Shown here one piece after another: positions 16,080 through 23,837 of a stretch of DNA of 64,000 bases. The translations under genes and the position numbers were made by a program. Below the pieces are notes generated by a model. The model did not search any database and was not told the DNA's origin. It saw only the letters and a program-made list of their open reading frames with translations. The stretch spans positions 1 through 64,000 of the forward strand of contig NZ_QBKR01000003.1 in assembly GCF_003054245.1 (NCBI RefSeq), written 5' to 3'. Source of the stretch: Melghirimyces profundicolus (lineage in GTDB: Bacteria > Bacillota > Bacilli > Thermoactinomycetales > DSM-45169). The first letter of the stretch is position 1. Every line of letters begins with the position of its first letter.

Positions 16080-17405
16080 ATGGGTCTTGAATTTAAACTG
16101 CCCGATGTCGGCGAAGGGGTGGCCGAGGCGGTAGTGGTCCGCTGGCTGGTGAATGAAAGGGAAAGGGTGGAATCGGACCAGCCCGTCGTCGAAGTCCAAA
16201 CGGACAAAGCGGTGGTGGAACTCCCCTCCCCTGCTGCGGGGACGATACAAGCGATCCGCTGGGACGAGGGGGAGACGGTACCGGTCGGGGAAGTGCTGCT
16301 GGTGATCAGGGAGGAAGGCATGGAAAGCAAACCAACCGGCAGCGGGACGGAGGAGGCGGCCATCGCCGAAGGTTCCGTCCCTTCCGGAGAGGGGAAGAAG
16401 ATGGAAGGATCGACCCCGGGAGAGAAGCCGCCCGCCCGCCGCCGCACCTTGGCCGCCCCTTCCACCCGGCGCCTGGCCCGGGATCTGGGGGTGGACATCC
16501 GGGAGGTGGAGGGATCGGGTCCCGACGGCCGCGTGAGGAAGGAGGACGTTCGACGGGCCGCTGCTGCGTTGGCGGAGTCCCGCGGGGTGGTGGAACTGGC
16601 TTCGGGAATCCGTCGAGGGGTTGCCCAACGGGCGCGGCAAAACGCTTTTGGACCCGTTTCAGAGAAGGTGTCTGAAAAGTGGGATGAACTCCGGGAGGAT
16701 TCGGCTTTCACGGAAGAACCCCTCTCCCGCACCCGCCGCGTGATCGCTGAACGCCTTCTCTTCTCTGTGACGAACAAGCCCCACGCCACTCATTTTGAGG
16801 AATTGAACGCGGAAGGGTTGGTTTCCTGGCGGAACCGGTTGAAAGCGAGAGCGTCCGAAGGGGTTCCGAAGATCGGCTATCTTTCGGTGCTGCTGAAGGC
16901 GGTGGCGGTATCTCTGAAGCATCACCCCTTGTTGAACACTCACTTTGACGAAGAGAAAAAAACGGTCCGCCGCCACCGGTCCGTCCATTTGGGAGTGGCG
17001 GCCGACACGCCCCGGGGGTTGCTTGTTCCCGTCATCCGGGAGGTGGATCGAAAAAACATCCTTCAAATCGATCGGGAATTGAAAGAGTTGACGGCGGCAG
17101 CCCGGGAAGGGCGCCTCGCACCGGAGCAGATGACCGGAAGCACCTTTACCGTCAGCAACGCCGGCTCCCTGGGAGGCCGTTTCGCCACGCCCATCATCAA
17201 TCCGCCGGAGGTGGCCATCCTGGCCCTCCACCCGGTGGAGCAGCGTCCCGTGGTCCAAAAGGGGGAGCTGGTTCCCGGCTGGAGAATGAATGTTTCCCTC
17301 TCTTTCGACCACCAGGTGCTGGATGGGGCGGACGCCATCCGGTTCACCCGCACCCTGGGATCCTATACCGCCGATCCGGGTGCGCTTTTACTGGAATTAA
17401 CCTAA
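16080..17405 (+). CDS. 2-oxoacid dehydrogenase E2 component, dihydrolipoamide acyltransferase
   Basis: 441 aa. An N-terminal lipoyl domain (residues 1-75, with Lys43 of QTDKAVVELP as the lipoylated residue), a linker, a peripheral E3/E1-binding domain (about 123-160, PSTRRLARDLGVDIREVEGS) and a C-terminal catalytic domain ending with the active-site HQVLDG (SFDHQVLDGADA). It accepts the acyl group from E1 and makes acyl-CoA. No E3 (lipoamide dehydrogenase) gene follows; the complex must borrow one. Terminator directly after. Confidence 0.9.
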   Translation: MGLEFKLPDVGEGVAEAVVVRWLVNERERVESDQPVVEVQTDKAVVELPSPAAGTIQAIRWDEGETVPVGEVLLVIREEGMESKPTGSGTEEAAIAEGSVPSGEGKKMEGSTPGEKPPARRRTLAAPSTRRLARDLGVDIREVEGSGPDGRVRKEDVRRAAAALAESRGVVELASGIRRGVAQRARQNAFGPVSEKVSEKWDELREDSAFTEEPLSRTRRVIAERLLFSVTNKPHATHFEELNAEGLVSWRNRLKARASEGVPKIGYLSVLLKAVAVSLKHHPLLNTHFDEEKKTVRRHRSVHLGVAADTPRGLLVPVIREVDRKNILQIDRELKELTAAAREGRLAPEQMTGSTFTVSNAGSLGGRFATPIINPPEVAILALHPVEQRPVVQKGELVPGWRMNVSLSFDHQVLDGADAIRFTRTLGSYTADPGALLLELT

Positions 17406-17411
17406 AAAAAG

Positions 17412-17440
17412 GAAGCCCTTCAACAAGAGGGCTTCTTTTT
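17412..17440. terminator. Bidirectional terminator between E2 and spo0M
   Basis: GAAGCCCT-tcaacaag-AGGGCTTC, with TTTTT on the plus side and an A-tract (T-run on the minus strand) at 17404-17410. It serves the convergent E2 and spo0M genes. Confidence 0.85.
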
Positions 17441-17454
17441 GATGGAATCCATCT

Positions 17455-18372
17455 TCAGTCATCGAACATGCCGTCCGCCAAATCGAAATCCCCTTCCGGG
17501 AGATCGAGGTCCGTTGCTTCTTCCAGGCCTTCCACCGCTTCCTCCGTCAGTTCCGACAGCACCATGGCTCCCAGGACTCCGGCGGCAAACCCGCCGATCA
17601 TTCCTTTCCAATGGAGAGAACCGTGCTTGTGTTTGCCCGAAATCGACCATTGCCAGGAGGAAGGATTTTCCGCCATCTCCGTCAGAACCTGACTCAGCCG
17701 TTCTTTCAGCTGTTCCTCCTCGTCCAGGAGGCTGTTTTCCAGAAAGAGTTCCCTCTTGATCTCCTTCTCTCCCGTCCAGGAGTGAACATCCACTTCCAGG
17801 AGCAGCCGGAGGCCGCCTTCTTCCACTGCGGCTGCGAATTCCACTTCTTCCACTTTGCCGTGAAGCAACTGGGTCGGAAACAGCTCAAATTCCTGGGTGT
17901 ATCCGTTGAAGGAACGGGAGCCGTATTTTTCCCGGAACCCGAGCCGGGAGAGCGCCTGCAGGACTTTCTGAAGCCGGTCGGGCGGTTGCACCTTTATGTA
18001 GTCGTGATCGGTATGGTCGACCGCCCCTTCGATGTCCAGACGGGTCACAAAGCTGTACGTGACGGGATTGCCGGAGACGGGAAGTTCCTTGGGCAACACA
18101 CAGGAAAAGGGAAAGGAACGCCAGTTGTCCGGGGGGATGACAAAGGATTCCCGGATCGGGATGGTTTCAATGGTGTGGCTAAAAGGCTTGCCATTGGCCC
18201 GGATCACCAACTGAAGTTCCACGTCGGCCCCGTTGATTCGCTGTTCCACCATGCCCCCGGTGATGACAAGCTCTCCTTTTACGGTGTCACCCGGAAGAAA
18301 TTCCGTTTTTTCCAGTTTGAGATCCACCTTTGCTCCGCCTTTTCCCATTTTAGCCAGCAGATTTTTAAACAC
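17455..18372 (-). CDS. spo0M: Sporulation-control protein Spo0M
   Basis: About 305 aa. The arrestin-like N-terminal half (FKNLLAKMGKGGAKVDLKLE, LPGDTVKGELVITGG) matches Spo0M from Bacillus, a cytoplasmic protein affecting early sporulation and cell-envelope behaviour. The tail is acidic (DLPEGDFDLADGMFDD). GTG at 18372 is taken as the start: a run of seven G lies seven bases upstream and the protein then begins M-F-K-N-L-L like B. subtilis Spo0M; an ATG 18 bp earlier lacks a site. Convergent with the E2 gene. Confidence 0.93.
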   Translation of the reverse strand: MFKNLLAKMGKGGAKVDLKLEKTEFLPGDTVKGELVITGGMVEQRINGADVELQLVIRANGKPFSHTIETIPIRESFVIPPDNWRSFPFSCVLPKELPVSGNPVTYSFVTRLDIEGAVDHTDHDYIKVQPPDRLQKVLQALSRLGFREKYGSRSFNGYTQEFELFPTQLLHGKVEEVEFAAAVEEGGLRLLLEVDVHSWTGEKEIKRELFLENSLLDEEEQLKERLSQVLTEMAENPSSWQWSISGKHKHGSLHWKGMIGGFAAGVLGAMVLSELTEEAVEGLEEATDLDLPEGDFDLADGMFDD

Positions 18373-18562
18373 GTTGTTGCCCCCCCACATGATCTTTCAT
18401 CTCTGTCTACCAATATATCGTATGACGTGACGGATGACGATCCTCCATTGGTTTTAATATCGGAACAGGCAAAAGCCGCAATCGGGAGAGAAAATGGAAA
18501 ATGGCCGACGTTTCCGGCTCAAAGGCCGGGATCCATCATTTCAGCCGGTTCCGGTTTTATGG

Positions 18563-18588
18563 TACAATAATGAATGAATACTCAATCA
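18563..18588 (+). promoter_or_regulatory. Candidate -10 and FadR-type operator ahead of the MBL hydrolase gene
   Basis: TACAAT (18563-18568) is a good -10; the -35 candidate TTTCAG (18539) is poor. Directly downstream, TGAATGAATACTCAATCA (18571-18588) matches the Bacillus FadR operator TGAATGANTANTCATTCA at all but one defined position. Binding there would block initiation, and acyl-CoA would relieve it. Confidence 0.5.
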
Positions 18589-18592
18589 CTCA

Positions 18593-19447
18593 ATGATAAT
18601 GGATGGTCGATGTCTGATGGTTAGAACGTCGCTGAAACGTTTGAAACACGGGGAAGTCACCGCTCTTCGGTGTCGTTTTGATTTTCCGGGAAATGTTTTT
18701 CGGATCTGGGTTTTCCACGTCGACGGCCTGATGCTGGAAACCGGTCCCCGTCGGGCGGTAAAGGAAGTGGAACGATTTGCGCAGGATTTTCCTCCCCGTT
18801 CGATCGCCTTGAGCCATTTCCATGAAGACCATGCGGGCAATGCCGCCCGTCTGGCGGAGAAATACGGAGCGCCTGTTTACATGGGGGACCGGACGGCGGA
18901 AATCCTGGCCCACCCTCCCCGGATTCCGCTGTACAGAAGAGTGGTCTGGGGGCCGCTCACGCCGGTTCGGGGGATTGTGACGGAGCGGATCGAGACGGAA
19001 CGTTTCCGTTTTCTCGCCGTGTCCACCCCGGGGCATGCCGATGATCACGTTTCCTGGGTGGAAGAAGAACGGGGATGGGCCTTTACGGGAGATCTTTATC
19101 TGGGAAAACGTTTGACATACGGGATGCGGAACGAATCCGTTTCCCGGCTGGCCGAATCCATCCGCCGGGTGCTCCGGTATCCGGTCCGGACTGTGTTTTG
19201 CTCCCATGCCGGAATGATTCCCGACGGCCCGGAAGCCCTGAAACAGAAGCTGCACTTCCTGGAGTGGCTGCAGGATGAAACGCTGCGCCTTCACCGTGAA
19301 GGCGCCCGATCCGGGGAAATCGCATCCCGGCTGTTGAAAAAGCGGACGGGGCTGGTCTGGTTTTCCAACGGGGAACTCTCCCCCGTCCACCTGATCCATT
19401 CGATCATCAGAGAAAACCGAAAAAAAGAAAAGCCGGCCGTCCGGTAA
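18593..19447 (+). CDS. Metallo-beta-lactamase fold hydrolase
   Basis: 284 aa with the zinc-binding motif SHFHEDHAG (His75, His77, Asp79, His80), a further His in STPGHADDHVSW and another in FCSHAGM, so two metal ions are expected. The C-terminal part (after about residue 215) adds a winged-helix-like extension of the kind seen in LACTB2-type MBL proteins. Substrate unknown; a FadR-like operator upstream hints at acyl-thioester or fatty-acid metabolism. No ribosome site precedes the ATG, and only about 20 nt of leader is likely, so initiation may be near-leaderless. The stop codon lies in its terminator loop. Confidence 0.85.
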   Translation: MIMDGRCLMVRTSLKRLKHGEVTALRCRFDFPGNVFRIWVFHVDGLMLETGPRRAVKEVERFAQDFPPRSIALSHFHEDHAGNAARLAEKYGAPVYMGDRTAEILAHPPRIPLYRRVVWGPLTPVRGIVTERIETERFRFLAVSTPGHADDHVSWVEEERGWAFTGDLYLGKRLTYGMRNESVSRLAESIRRVLRYPVRTVFCSHAGMIPDGPEALKQKLHFLEWLQDETLRLHREGARSGEIASRLLKKRTGLVWFSNGELSPVHLIHSIIRENRKKEKPAVR

Positions 19448-19465
19448 AGGACGCCGGCTTTTTGG
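19429..19465 (+). terminator. Terminator overlapping the end of the MBL hydrolase gene
   Basis: AAAGCCGGC (19429-19437) pairs with GCCGGCTTT (19453-19461), then T-run. The TAA stop (19445-19447) is inside the loop. Confidence 0.8.
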
Positions 19466-19668
19466 CTGTCAGGGCTGGATCGGGACGGCGTCGCTTTCCA
19501 CCTCCGGTGGCAAAGTGACGGGATCGGCTTCTCCGTTGCTTCCGAATGATCATACTCCTTTTTCAACAATGGGTCAGGTATGAAGGCAACCCTGTTCATA
19601 TACGAGAAGAAAGTATGAATGACTCCCAAAGTGAAAAAGTAAGAATTTCCAATCAAGGAGGAACCGGA

Positions 19669-20115
19669 ATGATCTCCGTGACATTTTCCCATCTGGATTA
19701 CAATGTGTCCGATCTGGAGCGGGCCGTCCGTTTCTACAATCCCCTGATGGCGTTTCTCGGATTCACCAAGGAGATCGAAGAAGAAGGTTGGGTGCTTTAC
19801 GGGAACGGAAACATGAAGCTCTGTATCGTCCAGTGCGGGCCCGGTTTTGCGGAGGGAGGCTTTCATCGGAAGAGGCCGGGTCTGAACCACATTGCCTTTC
19901 AAGCCGGAAGCCGGGAAGCCGTGGACCGGGCCGCGGATTTTCTGCGGAAGAGAAAGATTTCGCTTCTGTATGGCAGTCCGGGCCAGTTTCACGGATCGAT
20001 CGAGTACTACGCGGTCTTTTTTGAAGATCCTTTCCGTCTGAAGTTGGAAGTGGTTTACAGCCCGGAATATCAGGGAGGCATCAGACGGAGGGAGGAGGAT
20101 TCGAATACGAAATGA
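19669..20115 (+). CDS. VOC (glyoxalase/bleomycin-resistance fold) family protein
   Basis: 148 aa with the paired beta-alpha-beta-beta-beta modules of the vicinal-oxygen-chelate fold: metal-ligand candidates His in TFSHLDYNV (near residue 8), His in LNHIAFQAG and Glu in LKLEVVYSP. Such proteins are small metalloenzymes or resistance proteins; substrate not identifiable. ATG at 19669 follows AAGGAGG at eight bases; the longer upstream frame lacks a site. Confidence 0.85.
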   Translation: MISVTFSHLDYNVSDLERAVRFYNPLMAFLGFTKEIEEEGWVLYGNGNMKLCIVQCGPGFAEGGFHRKRPGLNHIAFQAGSREAVDRAADFLRKRKISLLYGSPGQFHGSIEYYAVFFEDPFRLKLEVVYSPEYQGGIRRREEDSNTK

Positions 20116-20160
20116 ATCGACAAGGTGGGGATTCACCCTCCTTCCCTTTTTTCGCCGGGT

Positions 20161-20182
20161 GCCGCTCACTTTTTCATAACGC
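20161..20182 (+). repeat. Solo right end of the dispersed intergenic element (copy 4)
   Basis: gccgctcactttttcataac followed by gc matches the common right terminus with one change. No left end is visible upstream; the VOC gene occupies that space. Confidence 0.65.
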
Positions 20183-20231
20183 CTCTAAGGGAATGAAGGA
20201 GACTGAAGGAGGAAAAGGTTTCCTTCGGAGA

Positions 20232-20261
20232 TTGACACCGCCCTCCCGTTTCAGTCATAAT
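20232..20261 (+). promoter_or_regulatory. Sigma-A-type promoter of the second COX4-like gene
   Basis: A perfect TTGACA (20232-20237), 18-bp spacer and CATAAT (20256-20261), 46 bp ahead of the start codon. Confidence 0.65.
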
Positions 20262-20306
20262 AATGTTACAATTCTGTGAAATGCAAATACGGAAGGAGTG
20301 GACGCC

Positions 20307-20624
20307 ATGGCGCAATTGGAGAAGGCGACCGGCAAAAGCGAGATGGCCCGGGAGGCGCATGGAGAAACCACCGGAAAGTACCTGCTGTCCTTCTTATGGA
20401 TGTTGCTGATGACCGTGGTTTCCTTCGTACTGGTGGGGATGAATCTTCTGCCGTCCCATTTGCTTCTTCCCGCCATTCTTTTCTTGGCGGCCATTCAGGT
20501 GGTACTGCAACTCTTTACCTTCATGCACCTGGACTTTAAATGGTATCTGACCGCCTCCATCTTCATGGGCGGTGGTTGCATCGTGGCCGCGACGGCCATT
20601 GTGGCCATGGTGTTTTGGGTTTGA
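20307..20624 (+). CDS. Prokaryotic cytochrome c oxidase subunit IV-like membrane protein (orphan copy 2)
   Basis: 105 aa, three hydrophobic segments (about 28-47, 52-70 and 79-103) and the signature QLFTFMHLD between the last two. It is a paralogue of the protein at 2054-2353 and, like it, has no oxidase genes beside it. The N-terminal 24 residues are polar and cytoplasmic. ATG at 20307, eight bases after GGAAGGAG. A strong stem (20643-20678) without a T-run follows and probably acts as terminator or transcript-end stabiliser. Confidence 0.8.
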   Translation: MAQLEKATGKSEMAREAHGETTGKYLLSFLWMLLMTVVSFVLVGMNLLPSHLLLPAILFLAAIQVVLQLFTFMHLDFKWYLTASIFMGGGCIVAATAIVAMVFWV

Positions 20625-20701
20625 CAGGTTTTCTTTTCCCATCCGCCCCGGAAACCAAGCCGGTTGGTTCCGGGGCGGAGTCATGAAGAAAAAAGAAATC
20701 G

Positions 20702-20731
20702 TTGACAAAATACTTCCATAAGGGATAAGTT
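20702..20731 (+). promoter_or_regulatory. Promoter of the 135-aa membrane protein gene
   Basis: TTGACA (20702-20707), 18-bp spacer, TAAGTT (20726-20731). Confidence 0.5.
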
Positions 20732-20753
20732 TGTCGAAGAGAGGAGGGAGGGG

Positions 20754-21161
20754 ATGGACTCGGAACGGAGAAAGGAAAACGGCCGTGACGAGAAAGGGAT
20801 TTGGAGTCCCTCGGCGGTTGCTCTGTTTTGTTTTTTCTTCACCTTTTTGGCTGCCGGCTTGATGAATGCCATCAGTTACGGACGGGCGGGATACCCGGAA
20901 AAGAAGAACAAGCGGTTCTTGGTTGTCATTCCCGGATTTATCGTTTTTATCATCTTGGCTTCGGTAACACCGGACGGATGGTCTCCCCTGTTTACGTTGT
21001 TCAACCTGGGCATGATCCTGTATTTCCGTTATGACCAGAAGAAACTGTTCGATGAATATGTGGCAAAAGGCGGTAAAAAAGCGGGAGTGGGTTTTCCGCT
21101 CCTGATCTGCCTTTCGGTCACCTTACTTCTGTTGATGGCCATGTTGGCGTCAGCCTTCTGA
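20754..21161 (+). CDS. Hypothetical membrane protein, 135 aa
   Basis: Four predicted membrane segments (about residues 22-42, 56-73, 77-93 and 113-134) with a polar, charged N-terminus and a basic loop (YDQKKLFDEYVAKGGKKAG) before the last helix. No family is recognised. GGAGGGAGGGG directly precedes the ATG. It has its own promoter (20702) and terminator (21181), so it is probably a single-gene unit. Confidence 0.75.
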   Translation: MDSERRKENGRDEKGIWSPSAVALFCFFFTFLAAGLMNAISYGRAGYPEKKNKRFLVVIPGFIVFIILASVTPDGWSPLFTLFNLGMILYFRYDQKKLFDEYVAKGGKKAGVGFPLLICLSVTLLLLMAMLASAF

Positions 21162-21180
21162 ATGATAATGTTCTTTTCCG

Positions 21181-21204
21181 CCCTCTCCCCCGGGAGAGGG
21201 TTTT
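21181..21204 (+). terminator. Rho-independent terminator of the membrane protein gene
   Basis: CCCTCTCCC / GGGAGAGGG (21181-21200) followed by TTTT. The remainder of 21205-21400 shows nothing further. Confidence 0.8.
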
Positions 21205-21400
21205 CGTTTTCGGCGATGAAAGAGGGGATGTGCGGCGTGAAAGGGTATTTTACAGGCTTTGAGAAAATGGGGGACCGGCCGGCCACCGGTTGCGAGCGGG
21301 TGATCCACCGGGATCCAACCCGATTGTCCATTTTCAGAAACGGAAGGGTTGGATCATTCGTTGTAAGAAAGTAGATTCCCCATTACTTCCATCCTCAGAA

Positions 21401-21986
21401 GCGTTGTGATGAATGATGGTCAGGTTCAGAAAAGCCGGCGGAGAATCAGCCAGCAAGGGCGTTCAGGGGCAAAATCTTCTTCTGTGTTGCATCCGCAGGC
21501 GTTTGCCCCTGCCCGCAGCAGGATGATTCGGAGCGGACCGTGCAACCATCACTGCAGGACAGCATAGCGAGACCGGGGAACGCAACCGACCCAGGCGAGA
21601 CTTGTGCTCTGTGAGTGCATAGCGAGACCGGGAGCATAGCGATCTCAGGCGAGACTTGTGCTCTGTGAGTGCATAGCGAGACCGGGAGCATAGCGATCTC
21701 AGGCGAGACTTGTGCTCTGTGAGTGCATAGCGAGACCGGGAGCATAGCGATCTCAGGCGAGACTTGTGCTCTGTGAGTGCATAGCGAGACCGGGAGCATA
21801 GCGATCTCAGGCGAGACTTGTGCTCTGTGAGTGCATAGCGAGACCGGGAGCATAGCGACCTCAGGCGAGACTTGTGCTCTGTGAGTGCATAGCGAGATCG
21901 GGAGCATAGCGACCTCAGGCGAGACTTGTGCTCTGTGAGTGCAGCCGGAGCGGCTTTGGGTAAATGCTGCCGCTCACTTTTTCACC
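21401..21986 (+). repeat. Dispersed intergenic element, copy 5 (586 bp), expanded by a tandem array
   Basis: It begins GCGTTGTGA at 21401, shares the 86-bp block of copy 2 (21440-21526), then carries the 54-bp tandem array, and ends with the common ggagcggctttgggtaaatg ... ctcactttttcac. The array sits precisely between the two conserved halves. Confidence 0.88.
21592..21943 (+). repeat. 54-bp tandem repeat array (six full units plus partial)
   Basis: Units start at 21592, 21646, 21700, 21754, 21808, 21862 and 21916 (the last truncated after 28 nt), preceded by a diverged partial unit from 21562. The core caggcgagacttgtgctctg is the same as in the array at 1-246, but the tail differs (gagcatagcgatct). 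A repetitive open frame on the minus strand with an 18-residue period is a by-product. Confidence 0.97.
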
Positions 21987-22094
21987 ATACTTTCAGGGAA
22001 CCGCTGAATGTGCGGCGGCAGTGGGGACAAGCCGGGCAGGGAGGGGGTTTGTCCCGATTGAATTCGAGTTCACGTATCACATTTTGTTGAAGGA

Positions 22095-22268
22095 GTGATT
22101 TTTATCCCTGGAGCCGAACCTCCACAACCGGACTGGACCAATCAACTGATCATTCCCTTGGCTGCCGATCTCGGTGTCTTTGTGATCAAGGCTGCGATCG
22201 TTGCACTCCTGGTTTCCTGGCTTTTCAAAAAGTACATTCACCCTTTGTTCGCAAAAAAGGAATCCTGA
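22095..22268 (+). CDS. Small single-pass membrane protein (54-57 aa), unusual start
   Basis: The frame encodes PGAEPPQPDWTNQL, then a membrane helix (LGVFVIKAAIVALLVSWLF) and a basic tail (KKYIHPLFAKKES). Codon use looks coding. The only canonical start, GTG at 22095, overlaps the ribosome site AAGGAG itself; the codon at normal distance (eight bases) is ATC at 22104, giving a protein starting M-P-G-A-E. Compare the gene at 28717, which also appears to start at ATC. Function unknown. Confidence 0.6.
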   Translation: MIFIPGAEPPQPDWTNQLIIPLAADLGVFVIKAAIVALLVSWLFKKYIHPLFAKKES

Positions 22269-22306
22269 AACAGGAACGTAAGAAAGTCAGGAACCCCGCG
22301 GCTGAA

Positions 22307-22361
22307 GCACCCCAAGGGCACTTCCTGCGGTCGCACACAAGGGCACTTCCTGCGGTCGCAC
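22307..22361. repeat. Short direct repeat and inverted match to element copy 3
   Basis: A 24-nt block caagggcacttcctgcggtc + gcac occurs at 22313-22336 and again at 22338-22361. The overlapping 17-mer gcaccccaagggcactt (22307-22323) is the exact reverse complement of 3752-3768 inside element copy 3. The whole gap 22269-22504 has no convincing gene. Confidence 0.65.
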
Positions 22362-22504
22362 CACAGGCTCCCGGGATGCTCTCCGGCCCTCGGATCGTCA
22401 GACAAGTGTGAGACGTTAAGCAAGTACTCCGTAACAAACCCCCTGCATATGGACGGGGGCCCATGGCCCGTGAGACCGGGAAGGTGCATAAGTGCCATGC
22501 AACA

Positions 22505-22535
22505 AGAGCCCTCTTCACCGGAAGAAGGCTCTTTC
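22505..22535. terminator. Terminator at the end of uppP
   Basis: AGAGCC...GGCTCT stem with inner cttc/gaag pairing, T-rich on the plus side and TTGTTG on the minus side, between the repeat-bearing gap and the uppP stop at 22544. Confidence 0.6.
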
Positions 22536-22543
22536 TTTTCTGT

Positions 22544-23326
22544 TCAGAACCGGCCGGTCCACTGGAAGAGGAGGACGGTTACTCCGAGGATCCAGACATA
22601 GACGGCGAAGGGTTTCAATGAGCCCTGCTTCAGCAGTCGGATCATCCAACGGACGGCCAGGTAGCCGAAAAGAGCAGACATGGCCGTCGCCATCATCAGG
22701 GAAGAGAGCGGAAGCACTTCGGTCCGTGCCGACAAGAGGTCGTCAAACTGGAAGACGAGGGCGCCGGCGATGGCCGGAATGGACAGGAAAAAGGAAAACC
22801 AGGCGGCGTCGGCTTTGTCGATCCGCCGGAACAGAGCGGCGGCGATCGTCATTCCCGACCGGGAAACCGCCGGAAGAATCGCCGCCCCCTGGAAAGTGCC
22901 GATAAATGCCGCATCGGTATAAGAGATCTGCTCCAAGGATTTGTTGGCCCGTCGTTTCCATCCGTCAGCCAGCCACAGAGCCCCGCCGGTGATCAGGAAT
23001 TCCCATCCGATGGTCACTCCCGTTTCCGAGATCTCTTCAAAAAAATCCTTGAATGCCAAGCCGATGAAGGCGGTGGGGAGAGTGCCCACCATCAACAGCC
23101 GTCCCAACCGGCCGAAGGGATTTTTGAGGACCGTCGCCAGTTCCCGCCGGTAGACGGCGAGAACGGCGATCAGCGTGCCCAGATGGAGGATGGTATCCAG
23201 AAAGAGACCCGCGTCCTTCAAATCAAACAGATTCCTGCCCAGGTACAAGTGTCCGGTGCTGCTGATGGGGAGAAATTCGGTCAATCCCTGAATGATCCCC
23301 AGCACCGCGGCTTCCAACCAATCCAT
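22544..23326 (-). CDS. uppP: Undecaprenyl-diphosphate phosphatase UppP/BacA
   Basis: About 260 aa, an integral membrane enzyme that recycles the cell-wall lipid carrier by dephosphorylating C55-PP and confers bacitracin tolerance. Both family motifs are present: GIIQGLTEFLPISSTGHL (residues about 11-28) and PAVSRSGMTIAAALFRR in the middle, with eight or so hydrophobic segments. ATG at 23326 follows GGGGG and gives the usual M-D-W-L-E-A start. Transcribed after the thioredoxin-like gene with a 45-bp gap. Confidence 0.95.
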   Translation of the reverse strand: MDWLEAAVLGIIQGLTEFLPISSTGHLYLGRNLFDLKDAGLFLDTILHLGTLIAVLAVYRRELATVLKNPFGRLGRLLMVGTLPTAFIGLAFKDFFEEISETGVTIGWEFLITGGALWLADGWKRRANKSLEQISYTDAAFIGTFQGAAILPAVSRSGMTIAAALFRRIDKADAAWFSFFLSIPAIAGALVFQFDDLLSARTEVLPLSSLMMATAMSALFGYLAVRWMIRLLKQGSLKPFAVYVWILGVTVLLFQWTGRF

Positions 23327-23371
23327 AGAAACCCCCTTCTCCCGCACGGTCCGAAGACGGGACGCTGTATT

Positions 23372-23797
23372 TCAATCGAGCAGACGGCCCAGGTCCTCCA
23401 CGATTTTCACAAAAGGGGTCCCCTCCCCGTAGCGTCCGGCGATCCGTCCTTCCGGATCGATCAGCACCGAGGCGGGTACGGAGGTGATTCCGAAGGCATC
23501 GTAGGTGGACCGGCCGTCATCCAGGAGGACGGGAAAACGGTACCCGTGTTTCCGGATGAAAGGTTTCACTCTTCCGGGGTCCGGCTCCCGTCCCGTTACA
23601 TTGACGGTGAAAAAAGCGAAACGGGAGGCATCAAGGGAACGGGCGAACACTTCCTTTCCGGGGAGATCTGCTTGGCAGGAGGGACACCAGGTGACCCAGA
23701 AAGAGAGGAGCACCACTTTTCCCCGGAGATCCTTGAGGCAGACCGTCTCCCCCTCCAGTGTCGGCAGACAGAAATCGGGGGCTTGTTCCCCTGTCAT
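23372..23797 (-). CDS. Thioredoxin-fold TlpA/ResA-like thiol-disulfide oxidoreductase
   Basis: 141 aa of the AhpC/TSA-redoxin type: APDFCLPTLEGETVCLKDL, then the active site WCPSC (about residues 37-41) and the cis-Pro region FGITSVPASVLIDPEG. No signal peptide or membrane anchor is visible, so it is probably cytoplasmic, unlike true ResA. Probably co-transcribed with uppP downstream. Element copy 6 lies only 40 bp upstream and may bear on its promoter. Confidence 0.87.
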   Translation of the reverse strand: MTGEQAPDFCLPTLEGETVCLKDLRGKVVLLSFWVTWCPSCQADLPGKEVFARSLDASRFAFFTVNVTGREPDPGRVKPFIRKHGYRFPVLLDDGRSTYDAFGITSVPASVLIDPEGRIAGRYGEGTPFVKIVEDLGRLLD

Positions 23798-23837
23798 GTT
23801 TCAACCTCCTTGTCGTTCAGGGCGTCGAATATTGGAA

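Noticed and set aside
19470-19560. Minus-strand frame ending in a natural-looking tail (EADPVTLPPEVESDAVPIQP)
   Set aside because: A stop codon directly precedes it and there is no usable start; at most a broken gene end.
21446-21907. 153-aa minus-strand frame with an 18-residue repeat
   Set aside because: It is the translation of the 54-bp tandem repeat; no ribosome site and no relation to known repeat proteins.
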